A stretch of DNA of 64,000 bases, from NCBI GenBank assembly GCA_029204225.1, contig CM055113.1, positions 1,930,081 to 1,994,080 on the forward strand, in the 5' to 3' direction. The notes under the pieces were generated by a model. It did not search any database. It was given only the letters and a program-made list of their open reading frames with translations, and was not told the origin of the DNA. Positions within the stretch are counted from its first letter, which is position 1. Every line of letters starts with the position of its first letter. The position numbers were made by a program, and so were the translations under genes. This stretch comes from Diphasiastrum complanatum. Lineage: Eukaryota; Streptophyta; Lycopodiopsida; Lycopodiales; Lycopodiaceae. Shown here piece after piece: positions 11,441 through 22,477 of the stretch.

Positions 11441-11818
11441 CTTTATGTAGTAGGATTTTAGAGTACTGTATTGTGTACAATACTGTATTATAGTTTTGGT
11501 TTCTGTAATGATTTTTAAAATTATATTATTGTTGATCCATTATTTATAAGTTGATGGTTAGACATTTTTCACCTTACCGTCTTTGATTTCCACTATGAAA
11601 TAAGGTGTATTAGTTGTTTTTAATTATTCTTATGTTTTCTACAGGAAATAAAAAAGAAACTTGAAAAAGAAAAAAAAAAGAACAGAATATATCTTGCAGT
11701 CTATAAAAATGGAATGCTTAATGTTATAAAGGTTATGTTTATTTTGTATTATAGAATTTGTATGATTACAGTTTTTTTTAATAAATAAATAATAATAATA
11801 ATAATAATAAATAAAAAT
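11441..11818 (+). other. Gypsy 3' untranslated region, A-rich
   Basis: No coding. Contains a strongly purine-rich stretch at about 11645-11690, a possible plus-strand primer, and an (AAT)n-like run at 11783-11817 just before the proposed LTR start. A short inverted TGTACA-type motif sits near 11475. Confidence 0.5.
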
Positions 11819-14800
11819 TGTTGGCACATACACTTTACACGTGCATCATCAAAGCACGGTATGTTTGCATCCATTTGATATTATTCAAAAAATTGCATTT
11901 CATTTCTCTATGCACACTGCATTTATTTGATGATCGGGGTGCAATGTCAATTACTTTTCCCAGATGGGCATGTTTGGTTGAATCAAAAGCATCTGGGGGG
12001 TCTGAGACGTAAAATGAAATTTTTGGATGGAATGAAACATTATCAGTGGGGTGGTGAATGGAAAAAAAAAATAGTAAGAATCATCATGGAAATGTATCTG
12101 ACCTTTTGAGAGGATTTGTGAGAATCTTTATGAGTGAAAAAATGAATGGAGAGAATGATGAATGTTTTCCATATATTTCCTACTAGTTTGGAAAAAGATT
12201 TAGAAATTGGATCTAGATTTTTCTGTGTGAGAAACTAGATATACTTGATCTTTAAGTTTCGATCTTTTAATCCGATCTATAGATGAGGTATGTGATGATA
12301 GACATATATTTGAGAGATTCAATACCTTATGAGACGAAAAGAGTTTGTAAGGAGAGGATAGGAATTTATTGAGAATGAAAATCTCAAGATGAAGGATATC
12401 AACAAAGATAGGAATGCATATACACTTATCTGGAGGATGTTAAACACAAAACTTGAGATTGCATCCATAATTGAGTACCAAAACAAGATGAAGATTGCAT
12501 TTCCATTTTCCTATTTGCATGGGATCAGAAACATTGGGCATCATACTAAACTAATGGGAATGGGAGCATTTCTTTCTTTAGACACATGGATGGATGTTCA
12601 CATGTTATGTTTTGAAGACTTTTTGTTGCTGATGAGTTCTAAGGCTTAATCGATGGCTTTGGATGTGGCTGCTATTCTGAAGAGTGGTCAGTATCACACT
12701 ATAATGTGTGCTGAGCCCACTGTTTATCATGAATATATTATTCTGGATCCGTTTGTGTGGGGACCACACTCCCCAGTGGAATCGCAAATGTTATTCGAAT
12801 TTTTGATAACATAATTCGGGCTAAAAATGAGCTATATGAAGTTTATTCGATTCTTATAAGAGGTTTCATAACGGTTATTTATTATATTTAGTAAGTAAAT
12901 TGACATGGCACTAGCAGTATTACTATATTTAGACATGGTGCCAGTTTTACTCTATAAAGTTTAGAGTTGACATGTATAGTAATAAATGCCTTCCAATTGG
13001 CATTATTAACATTAATTAGAATTTTTGGTTTTTTCGGCATTGCCGAGACTGCAATATGACAATGTACTCATTTTACTGCCACATAAAAAATGTCCAGATA
13101 ATTTCAGGTATTGCCTTAAAGTTCAAGGGGGTGTCCTAAGATTAAGGGTTTGAAGACACGTTCAGTTGCGGTTTTTAATGGAGAGCAGTTCAAAATTGCT
13201 AATCTGAAGTACTGTACTGATTTTCAAATTGGAATCGATGAGTTAATGATGGAAATCTTTTACCGAATTTGGAAGTCTGGTCATCAAACAATTTGCCTGA
13301 TGGAGTTTATGTTTTCATTTGTGAAGTTCCAGATGGAAGCAACGGTTGTTTGTTCATTAATGATTATCTGAGTTTCAATTGAAAATAACAATTGAGGATG
13401 TAAAGGCTTAAGATAGGGTATGGGGAACGAGAATGGATGTCAGTTCAATTTATGACGGCATAAACCGTTCAATTACCTGAACCTTGGAAGTAAATCACAA
13501 ATATGAGATGAAAAATGGTTTTTGGAGGCCAACAGTAGGTAAAGAGCCCTCTTTGTCAAAATGAAAGGTGAAATGGGTTTCAAGAACAGATAATGCCCTT
13601 CATTGAAAGTTGGTTGGGAAAGGATGTCATGGCTTTCTGAAGGAAGAAGAGGAGTGAGAGAGAGGAAAAGTGTGTCCAGTTTGATAAGGAGAGTTTAGAG
13701 AACAGAGAGCAAAAGCTTCCTTTCCCTCTCTGTCATTGTTGGTCCACAGAGAGAGTTTTCTCTGTTGTTGTGTGAATCTTACCTGTAGTTCCTTGATCAC
13801 TGAGAATGGGGAAGGAAGAAATATGAAGCATATTGAAGACAAACAACTGTGTGAAATTTGTTTACAGACATGCTAAATTAAATCTGATAGTTGTTGTTGA
13901 AGTAAATCTGAATTCAAATGGATTTTGGAAGCCTGGATCTTTGTGAAACATTGTCATTGCTACTGTTCTGAAAGAGGGTTTCATTTCATTGCTGTCTGGT
14001 GTGGTTCTGAAGATCGTAACCTGCATCTGTGGAGAGACGCTGCACTGTGAAAGGCGACCTGCAGAATTCTACAGAGACCTGAATTACATCACGGGTTTTT
14101 CTGTGAGAGACGCTGCCCTGGAAGAGAGGAAAGCCTGCACATTGTCATTGTGACCTGTTTGGAAAAAGAGGAGCGATCTGAATTACATCCCTGCTGCTGT
14201 TCCGAAAGAGTGACCTGTGGGTGAAGAAATCCCACGCTGCCCAGGAAGGGAGTCGCTGCACCATCGCGACCTGATCTGTGCCATTGAGAGACTATTCTGA
14301 AGGGCGACCATCTGGGAAAGAAGAACCCACAATAACAATTTTGAAATGAGAGAGTGAATGGCGGCTATCTGCAGTTCTGATCAGAAGGCATGCTGTCCCT
14401 GTGCTTGAGAGAGAGCGACCTGCACCAGTGCGAAATGCTTTTGTGAGAGAGAGTCTACACAGTCACCCTCGTGACCTGCATTTGTGGGAAGAGGACCCAT
14501 GCTGCCTAGCCCACGCTTAATTTTTGGAGAATTGGGAGAGACAGGCCCGACAAACAATTGAGTGCCCACAAGTGTAAACCTGAGATTTTATATGTAAGGA
14601 GACGCAAGGGATCGGTAACAGTGACTGAAGTGAAGATTCGCTGACCGCTGATTGTTGACTGTCTGAAAATCCTTAACCTTTGGATACATCCTGAGAAGTT
14701 AAGGCAGAGTCTCTCTGAGTCACCGAGGTAAGTTGTAATTTCAGACTAATATTAAAATTACACTTAAAGAACTTCTAATGGTTGTGCCGATTGTTCCACT

Positions 14801-15746
14801 AAAATTTGTAATGATTCTAACTGGAAGTCTGTTTTTAGACTTTATGAAGTTTACAGTCTGAAGGGCTTTTGAGTATAATCGAATTACATTTATCATTTCT
14901 GAACAGTGACAATTTGAAAATCTAATAACTTTATCCACTAAAAGCAGTAATTGCGGTTTTCAGATTTTATAATTTTGTGAGGTCTTTATATGATTTTGCA
15001 TAAGAAAAATGAACTAAACCTTATAATGGCCATAACTTTTGCATTTCAAGTCGGATTTGAGTGAACTGAAAAGCAAAAGTGAGTAAAATCATGTGATAAA
15101 TCTACTTTTGCTGGAAGAAACAGTTTTTGAATGACTGATTGGAAGTTATTAAGCTATCCGGAATTTAATAAAGAACAAGTCCTACAGTCAGATATATAAT
15201 AAGTCTTTATTATACCTATATTAGCTTGTTGGAACAAACAAGCTGAATACTATACCCAAAATTGTTGGAACACACAACTTGGGATATTACTGTGAAGATA
15301 AGAAAGAGGGAACATTGTTGGAACATACAATGTTGCCATATTGATACTTGTACTTAAGTGGTTTTAAAGAACAAAAATTGAGGAAATATACTATTTTCTA
15401 ATATGGAGATATTGGGAAATAAGGATGGTATGGCTATTACTATAAAGTGTTGGAACTTTCATCAAATCCCTGAACATGATTGTAGAAGTATACTCAATTT
15501 TCTATCAGAATTATATTATCAAGAATCAATCATCCATATATATATTAACATTGAGTACACACTAGATGAAGAGTACTGGGCTACTATAGATAGTGAGATT
15601 AGTGAAACTATTACTGAATTGTTACCCAAATGTAGCTATTCTATTTTAGCCCCGTTACATTTATGACGAGTTTGGAACTCTCTTCTATATAAAATACGGT
15701 ACACATTTCTAGTTAGTTCAATCCCTTGCTAGAAAATAGTTTAACA
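11819..15746 (+). repeat. Probable long gypsy 3' LTR
   Basis: The right end is well supported: AAAATAGTTTAACA at 15733-15746 is also the end of the inverted copy at 18501, where a PBS-like sequence follows. The left end TGTTGGCACA at 11819 is inferred from TG, the TGTT...AACA termini and its position after pol. Total 3.9 kb if correct, long but within the range of plant Tat-type elements. 14335-15746 is the part duplicated in inverse orientation. Several short frames inside (for example 12389-12649 and 15403-15666) have no recognisable protein and probably are not genes. Repeated GACGCTGC and GCGACCTG motifs fill 14030-14430. Confidence 0.5.
14335..15746 (+). repeat. Left arm of inverted LTR repeat (pairs with 18501-19997)
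   Basis: From GAAATGAGAGAGTGAA near 14343 to the LTR end this sequence matches the reverse complement of 18501-19997 with scattered substitutions. The right arm has an extra stretch of about 85 bp near 18540-18645 that is missing here. The arms enclose the gene-remnant island 15751-17004 and the inverted gag. Confidence 0.9.
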
Positions 15747-15750
15747 TTTG

Positions 15751-16690
15751 GATCTAAAAAATAGATGGGCTTCTATCAGTGATCATGTGATAGAGTTTGG
15801 GCTTACACTCTTGCAATATGACATTGTAGTAACTTTTTGCTTCAGGCCTTCAAGGAGAATAATGACACGTTGTCACAGTGTCTGACTACTGGATTCACAC
15901 CAGCAACTAAATACCTGCTCATCCCTTATCATACCAAGTAATATATATTAAATGCTTCTTGTTGTTTAATGCTTTATCATTGTCATTGTCTATGGAAATA
16001 GTTCTCAGAATTGCAACTAAAAAAACTTCAATCTTATGTTGTAGTGACCATTGGAGTTTAAACATGATCTCGATTAAGAGATTTGTAGATAATATTGTTA
16101 GAGGTTTTTGTGTCAAGGTGAACTCGGCGAGCAATACGCATAAGAATGTAGATATATACCTTCCATATTTAAGTAAATATATTCCAACAGATGTTCCCCA
16201 TTCCGTGGACTGGCAGATCGTTAGTTTGGAGATAAATTCTGTCTTTCTTAACAACATTTTGAAATCAGTATTCTAATGTATTTGTTTCATTCTAATTCAT
16301 TTTGTTTCATAATTGATTTCTTGTGTGCTGAATTTGTTTGCAGTCACCCCAACAAAATGATTCATTCAGTTGTGGGTGGTACACATTATACAATGCAAAG
16401 TTATTTTTTGATTGGTTCAACCTTCAAGAAGTTGTTGATATTTCTAAGATAATAAATTCTGTTTATTCTTATTTTTGCAATTTTGATTAGTTTTCTATTT
16501 TGTTGATGTTTTTAGCCATTACTAATACATGAATGTTCTATCTTCAGTTTACACTTCCTGAGTACACATCAAGCCAGGTGTACAGATTTAGACAAAACAT
16601 TATTCTGAGCATACTGGCTAGGGCAAGGCTTCAGCCTCCCATTGTTGATAATGGTATCATAGATGATGTAATTATACTAAATAAAGATTA
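15751..16690 (+). pseudogene. Ulp1/SENP-like (C48) cysteine protease, locus 1
   Basis: Members of this family cleave SUMO or similar modifiers from proteins. Visible pieces: DLKNRWASISDHVIEFGL near 15751-15806 resembles the W-x-x-D-x-x-I-x-F start of the peptidase; DHWSL with the catalytic His at 16049-16051; a good 3' splice site TTTGCAG at 16337-16343; then QQNDSFSCGWYTLY with the oxyanion Gln (16353) and catalytic Cys (16371-16373) at the family spacing of Gln+6; a second 3' splice site CTATCTTCAG at 16538-16547 and a last exon (FTLPEYTSSQVYRFRQNI...) to the stop near 16690. The donor expected after 16448 reads ATAATA instead of GT. The 5' part is cut by the gypsy LTR. A paralogue with the same intron positions lies at 26255-26640. 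Catalytic Asp not assigned. A pseudogene or transposon-carried gene fragment. Confidence 0.65.
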
Positions 16691-16869
16691 GAACAAATAC
16701 AGATAGCATAGAACAGAAATAGATTGCACATGTATAGATTCATAGAAAAATATACGTTGATATATCAAATGCTGCTCCATTTTATGAATTTGGGAGCACA
16801 AAATACATGTACTGATGCCCAACTTGGGCTTTCATTTATTGAATGAAAGAGTGTATACACAGATTTTTA

Positions 16870-17004
16870 CTAAAGTTTATTTGATGCTATTGTTCTCCCA
16901 CAGTGGCGATTGTTGTAGATAGATCTTTGCAGCACGTTATTAGCTCCTATCTTTTTCGCATCTGTGACATGACAAAAATTAGTGAATGTGCAATTGTAAA
17001 TGAT
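16870..17004 (-). pseudogene. Last exon of uncharacterised gene family, locus 1
   Basis: Reading on the minus strand, IIYNCTFTNFCHVTDAKKIG... to the stop TAG at 16870-16872 matches, residue by residue, the plus-strand sequence at 32874-32991 (IIYNCTFTNICHVIDVKKTG...). Differences are mostly conservative, which suggests that both once coded for protein. The 3' flank is also shared, including the palindrome GCCCAAnTTGGGC, and homology stops at about 16811. At 17004 the exon joins gypsy gag in the same frame by chance, giving a fused 256-codon ORF. It sits tail-to-tail with the Ulp1-like piece. Function unknown. Confidence 0.6.
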
Positions 17005-17977
17005 GAGGGTTACATCATAGAGTTGTCTATTACCTGACCACACTGGAGGAAAATCTGCCCTTGTTCGATCATAAGCTTTATCCATTGAGCTCGTACCTTT
17101 TGACAGATTTCTCGCCCTATCTGTAGTCAATTGTGCTTCCGCTATTAATATGGCCTTTTGTATTGCCCCTTCTAGATCAGATGGAGCCAATTGTCTCACA
17201 GCCAATTGTATATCCCTTTTTAATCCTCTCAGATAAAACGATAATAATAATTCAGGTTCAATTTTTACTAATATAGCAACTTGTCTGGCTAGCTCGCTCA
17301 CTCGTCTTGTATATTGTCTAATATTCTCCCCAGGATCTTGTTGTATTGTGGATAAAGAATTTCGTTGTAAACTCTGATACCAATTCCTTGCTGTACCAGT
17401 TAAAGCAATAGCAAAGAACATCATCTCATGATATGGGTTGGTTATCCTGCTTATAAAGCAAGTTGTCCAGAAAGCACTGATGTGTCTATCTGCATCTTCA
17501 TAAGATGCTCCGGTAAACTCAGGTGTTGTTCCACGTAACTTAGGTAGAGGTTCTACATTATCAGGAACCACCAATGGTTCGATTTGTCTACCCACCATCT
17601 TGTGATTATTATCAGACGATGCAGTTGGGTTATCTATCAAAGATGGTATCTCCTCAAGCGGTGTCTCAACACCTAGCTCTATATTATGATCCTGTAATTC
17701 TGGTACTCCTAGTGTTCCAGGTTCAGATTCAATGTCAAAATTTTCAAGAGATACAGGTAATTATTCCCCTACATCAAAACGGGATTTCTGGTCTATCTCT
17801 GCTTGTAATCGTCGAGAATCACGTATGACTCTTCTTAAAGTGCGTGGACTAAACGCCGCAGTTAATGATAATTGTTCTAATAGTCCTTCCCAACAAGGAT
17901 TATCACTTGGGGTACCTATCTTCTCCGAGTCCAATTTAACTGTTAAGTATAGCTTGTTGAACTATAAAAAATGCTAA
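17005..17977 (-). pseudogene. Gypsy gag (minus strand), truncated
   Basis: Retrotransposon gag capsid region: LPKLRGTTPEFTGASYEDAD, F-W-T-T-C-F, ALTGTARNWYQSL, then Q-D-P-G-E-N-I-R-Q-Y-T-R-R and a leucine-rich C-terminal half typical of the gag family. An upstream part in the same frame extends to about 17900 with one TAA (near 17760). It ends abruptly at 17005 where unrelated host-like sequence starts; zinc knuckle and protease are missing. With the PBS at about 18480-18500 and the LTR 18501-19997 it forms the 5' half of a minus-strand gypsy related by its LTR to the plus-strand element at 1934-15746. Confidence 0.8.
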
Positions 17978-18475
17978 TTCACCTTCAGATGTCCAATTCA
18001 CTATAACTTCAGTGTTTACTAAATTCAGCAATGGTTTAATAATTTCTGTAAAGTTAGATAAATTTTCTATAATACCCAGCTGAACCTAATAAAATTTGTA
18101 ATTCCTCTTGTATAGTTGGCTTAGTCATCCATTTATTATGCCTATCAATTATCCCCATAACAAGTGTCGTATTCCGCTCTAGAATTTATCCACTCTAGTT
18201 TGTAAGTAAGTCTCGGATAATCTCTATTGAATACTTATTCAAATCCAGAGTCCTCGAATAATTCCTCTTAAAACATTCATATCATCATACAGACTCAAAT
18301 TCCATTCTACATTGCCCATGCTATATTTCTGCAGTCTATGATAAAGTGATAGATATGTTAACCCAATTAAAGGTGTCTCTCTTACCTTTAATATAGATAA
18401 TGTCAATATTTTATTCATAGTTTCACGGGGGGAAATAAAGGGAATGCCCATATGCAATATTTTTTTTTTATCAAA

Positions 18476-18500
18476 TCCACACTCTTGACAGATGCACCAA
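18476..18500 (-). other. Possible PBS of minus-strand gypsy
   Basis: Immediately inside the LTR end the minus strand reads TTGGTGCATCTGTCAAGAG. TTGGTGC next to an ...AACA LTR end is the expected place and style of a PBS, but I cannot assign the tRNA. 17978-18475 is non-coding leader. Confidence 0.45.
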
Positions 18501-19997
18501 TGTTAAACTATTTTCTAGCAAGGGATTGAACTAATTAGAAATCTTCAAAGGGGTAAATCAGCGAAATCAAGTATCAGATCTCACTTTACACGAGTATCGA
18601 TGATTCTCTATCAGTCAATCCTGAATCTTTATAGGATACATTGTATTTTATATAGAAGAGAGTTCCAAACTCTTCATGAATGTAACGGGGCTAAAATAGA
18701 ATACTACCTTTGGGTAACAATTCAGTAACAGTTTCACTAATCTCACTATCTATATTAGCCTGGTACTCTTCGTCTAGTGTGTACTCAATGTTATTATATA
18801 TGGATGATTGATTCTTAATAATATAATTCTGATAGAAAATTGAGTATACTTCTATGATCATGTTCAGGGATTTGATGAAAGTTCCACCAATTTATAGTAA
18901 CAGACATACCATCCTTATTTCCCAATATCTCCATATTAGTTCATAGTATATTTTCCTCAATTTTTGTTCTTTAAAACCACTTAAGTACAAGCATCATTAT
19001 GGCATCAACATTTTATGTTCCAACAATGTTCCCTCTATCTTATCTTCACAATAATATCCCATTGTGTGTTCCAACAATTTTGGGTATAGTATTCAGCTTG
19101 TATGTTCCAACAAGCTAATATAGGTATAATAAAGACTTATTATATATCCGACTGTAGGACTTGTTCTTTATTAAATTCCTATAGCTTAATAACTTCCAAT
19201 CAGTCATTCAAAAATTGTTTCTTCCAACAAAAGTAGATTCATCTACTCACTTTTGCTTTTCAGTTCACTCAAATCCGACTTGAAATGCAAAAGTTATGGC
19301 TGTTATAAGGTTTAGTTCATTTTTCTTATGCAAAATCATATAAAGACCTCACAAAATTATAAAATCTGAAAACCACAATTACTGCTTTTAGTGGATAAAG
19401 TTATTAGATTTTCAAATTGTCACTGTTCAGAAATGATAAATGTAATTCGGTTATATTCAAAAGCCCTTCAGACTGTAAACTTCATAAAGTCTAAAAAACA
19501 GACTTCCAAATAGAGTCATTATAAATTTTAGTGGAACAATCGGCACAACCATTAGAAGTTCTTTAAGTGTAATTTTAATATTAGTCTGAAATTACAACTT
19601 ACCTCAGTGACTCATAGAGACCTTGCCTTAACTTCTCAGGATGTATCCAGAGGTTAAGGATTTTTAGATTGTCAGCAGTCAGCGGTCAGCAAATCTTCAC
19701 TTCAGTCTCTGTTACCGATCCCTTGCGTCTCCTTACATATAAAATCTCAGGTTTACACTTGTGGGCACTCAATTGTTTGTCGGGCTTGTCTCGCCCAATT
19801 ATCCAAAAATTAAGCGTGGGCTGGGCAGCGTGGGTCCTCTTCCCACAAATGCAGGTCGCGAGGGTGACTGTGTAGACTCTCTCTCACAAAAGCATTTCGC
19901 ATTGGTGCAGGTTGCTCCCTCTCAAACACAGGGACAACATGGCTTCTGATCAGAACTGCAGATAGCCGCCCTTCACTCTCTCATTTCAAATTGCCAT
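18501..19997 (-). repeat. Gypsy 5' LTR on minus strand (right arm of inverted repeat)
   Basis: Reverse complement of 14335-15746 with scattered changes, ending (minus sense) in TAGTTTAACA at 18501. The U3 side is cut at about 19997, where it abuts another element. Only the last 1.5 kb of the LTR is therefore present. Confidence 0.85.
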
Positions 19998-20000
19998 TTC

Positions 20001-20030
20001 GAAGTAAATATACAAATATGTTGTATCACA
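20001..20030 (-). repeat. 3' LTR stub of Tat-like gypsy
   Basis: Thirty bases that match the outer end of the 5' LTR (23632-23661) with three visible changes. I read this as a truncated LTR, not as a target-site duplication, which would be about five bases. Confidence 0.6.
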
Positions 20031-20832
20031 TATCCGTCTCCTCAAATGTGAAACGTCCTCGTGAACAAAAAATATTTGTTTCGAGAATTATTCATTCCTT
20101 AGAAAAAAATATTTTCGTGTCGAAGATCTTCGTTAGGTCACAAGTAGAGATATTTCTTCATTCGTTGCGTTGCTAACCTTCACTTGATATTTCAGAATCA
20201 AATGTTGATTCAAAATATATTTCAGCAAACATAGAATAAGCATCATCACATATAAAACTCAGCATTACATAGTCTGCAACGCAATATACAAGAAAAAGAC
20301 TTCATGTATTAAGGTCTCCATAACTAGAGAAAATCTTCCTTTCCCAACTCTGACTACCAATCTTCAAATGCCACACCTGTCAAGCCTGGTAGCATCAAAT
20401 AATCCATATGCCACTGTAATTCGATATTGAAATTGCAAGGACTCCAACTTCCAAATTACTCCGCCTGCATTGATCCAACAAAACTGAATTGACACAAGCC
20501 GAATTGAAGCTCTGATTTTCCAACTGCTTGCACTTGCGTCCATTTTGATCGCGTCAAAAGAGTGGTACCGAGCACGAAAGCGAGAGCAAGCAAGAGCAAG
20601 AGAGCGAGAGTAAAAAGAAAGTGTAAAATGAAAATAAAAAATTACAATGTTTAAAAAATGACACAGTGGAGATGATGATTACGTGGCAACGTGATTTGAC
20701 AACTGTCACTTCATAAAAGCGGTTGGCTTAGAGACAATCTTTAGTTAAATCAAGACCATTAAAATTTAAAAATAATCACGCCTACGTAGTCTTCCACGTG
20801 TCATAAATGTAAACATAAATGTGGATGACCTT

Positions 20833-21420
20833 TTATAACGCGTGTATATTTGTATCTTCATCATCTGCATCAAATTTTTTAGAATTTGCCGCTTCTAATA
20901 TACTCACATCAGTATCTGTGTTGCAAACCTCAAAGAATTCTTCTTTGTCCTCCAATGGATCATTATTCTCATAGCATTCGAAATAATTTACTTCGATGTC
21001 TAATGCTTTGGAGAATATATTAAGATCATAAGAAGAATCTTCTGAAGTGAAACTAGTCTCACTCATAGGAGTTTCGCCTTCATATCTATCACGACTCCAG
21101 GTAATAATATGTTCTTCTAGTTTACCATGATTACTTTTCTTGCCAATCTGGAATCTCAGTTCTCTAGATTTCCAATGAACACTTGCATTAGCCAAATAAA
21201 GCCAAGGCCGTCCAATGAAAACATAGTAAGATGACAAACTAAGTGGTTGATGACAATAAATTCATTGTAAAATACTTGGCTTGTATGTAGAATGTCACGT
21301 CCTTTAATTCACCAATAGGCTTTCTTTATGTAGAATCGGCCAATTTCATAATTCTTTGAGTTGGTTGAATATTAGTCAAACCCAAGACATGAGCAGTGTC
21401 TTTAAATATGATGTTGACAC
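20833..21420 (-). pseudogene. Tat-like gypsy protease C-terminal region
   Basis: Minus-strand frame with SSYYVFIGRPWLYLANASVHWKSRELRFQIG, the gypsy protease end block (G-R-P-W-L followed by the strand before the linker), then an acidic linker to RT. Upstream (to about 21420) the protease core is recognisable but shifted and interrupted. The pol domains that should follow are deleted. Confidence 0.65.
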
Positions 21421-21439
21421 TCGATCGGCACTTTCTCAA

Positions 21440-22190
21440 TTAAACATCCCGCAATTGTAACGTCGATATCTGGTGCGCCAAGATCTCCAAGATCAATGGA
21501 TAATATGCTAACATCCGGTAAGGAAATTGGTTTCTTTTTCTTTGAGATTCAGAACTTGAAGAACTTGAATGGGATTCAGATTTAGATTCATCTTCACTGC
21601 CGCTTGAGTCATGCTTAGACTTTCGAGTTCGTCTAGTAGAACGTCTTTTACGTGCTAACTTAGAAGTCTCATAATTCTCAGCACTCGCTATGACTGTTGA
21701 TAAAGAAGTCATATCTCCTTGTCTATAGTATCAATCAATTTTCGGTGGTAATCCTATCAAAAACCACTCGATCTGCATTGCAACAGGGTACACACCAGTT
21801 AGTTTTCCAATCAAATTCTTTACTTTTTGTGTATATTTTCGAAGAGATTCTTTTTTCTTCTTCTGGACATTGTTAAGTCGTCCGAGAATTCTAGATGAAT
21901 AACCAATTTCTCTAAACTGGTTCAGAAGCATATCTTTCAGTAGTAACTAGGTGGCGACACGTTTAACTTGGTTGTATCATATGCGTGCTTGTTTTTTCAA
22001 AAGACCAAGGAAAATACGCAGCTTATCTGCATCAACACCTTCATTATTCGAGTTAGCGATTGACTCAAACTACAAAACATAACTGTTAGTGTCATCTGAA
22101 GACGCCCTTTAAAATAATCATATTTGATCTTCGAGATTGAGGTGAAACGAGGATCAGGGCCTCCAAGGCCTTCCATATTCATTCTGGTTT
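21440..22190 (-). pseudogene. Tat-like gypsy gag remnants
   Basis: Three overlapping open pieces: 21997-22182, 21731-21931 (LLNQFREIGYSSRILGRLNN, ESLRKYTQKVKNLIGKL, a gag C-terminal pattern) and 21440-21712 (basic then S/E-rich segment, RKRRSTRRTRKSKHDSSGSE). Frames change between pieces, so the gene is dead. Confidence 0.6.
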
Positions 22191-22452
22191 CAGTTCAAGA
22201 TCAAGATCAGGTTCAGGTTTAGGATTTATGACTTCAGAACCTGGTTCAGCTGCAACAGAAGCTTTAGGAAGAGGCTTTTTGGTAGATTTTTAGGATTAAA
22301 ATTTAGAAAAGGTGATTCTCCTCTTTGCAAAGATTCCTAAATTCTTTTGAAAAATTCTTTTCAAAATTTTCAATATTTCTAGTCAAGTAGCTCTATCTGA
22401 CATACATTTGGGATGGAGATGGAGTTGTCAGTTTGTATCAACTTTATTTGGC

Positions 22453-22474
22453 TATCCCCGGCAACGGTGCCAAA
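22453..22474 (-). other. PBS of Tat-like gypsy
   Basis: On the minus strand TTTGGCACCGTTGCCGGGGA, one base from the TTTGGCGCCGTTGCCGGGGA seen in plant Tat/Athila elements, a few bases from the LTR end GACATGTCA. Confidence 0.85.
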
Positions 22475-22477
22475 ATT

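Larger units (their letters stand above)
1444..12049 (+). repeat. Large duplicated block, copy 1 (matches 47861-64000)
   Basis: From 1444 the sequence matches 47861 onward at a constant offset of 46,417 bases as far as the end of the nested copia 3' LTR. The match includes 803 bases of left flank with only about two substitutions, the gypsy protease region, the GGGAA target site and the copia. After the copia both copies continue with the same gypsy pol and LTR start until the window ends at 64000 (equivalent to about 12049 here). The difference is that copy 2 holds a tandem copia. Because flank, insertion site and inactivating mutations are shared, this is duplication of a locus and not two transposition events. 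The left border is sharp: 1-1443 is unrelated to 44072-47860. Confidence 0.93.
1934..15746 (+). mobile_element. Ty3/gypsy element, 5' truncated, hosting a nested copia
   Basis: Gypsy order protease (1934-2246), RT-RNase H (8480-10043), integrase (10273-11440) and a probable long 3' LTR (11819-15746), interrupted by the copia element 2247-8479. If the copia and one GGGAA copy are removed, the reading frame runs on across the site, which shows that the copia landed inside an existing gypsy. Gag and the 5' LTR are missing on this strand. A related gag/5' LTR half lies inverted at 17005-19997. The element is dead, with stops and frameshifts in protease and RT. Confidence 0.85.

Noticed and set aside
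12389-13842. Several 60-90 codon frames within the presumed gypsy LTR
   Set aside because: No motif, no splice context, and they lie inside the inferred LTR.
15800-15850. Intron between the first and second Ulp1-like segments
   Set aside because: A GT...AG interval here would be only about 20 bases, too short for a plant intron; a deletion or frameshift is more likely.
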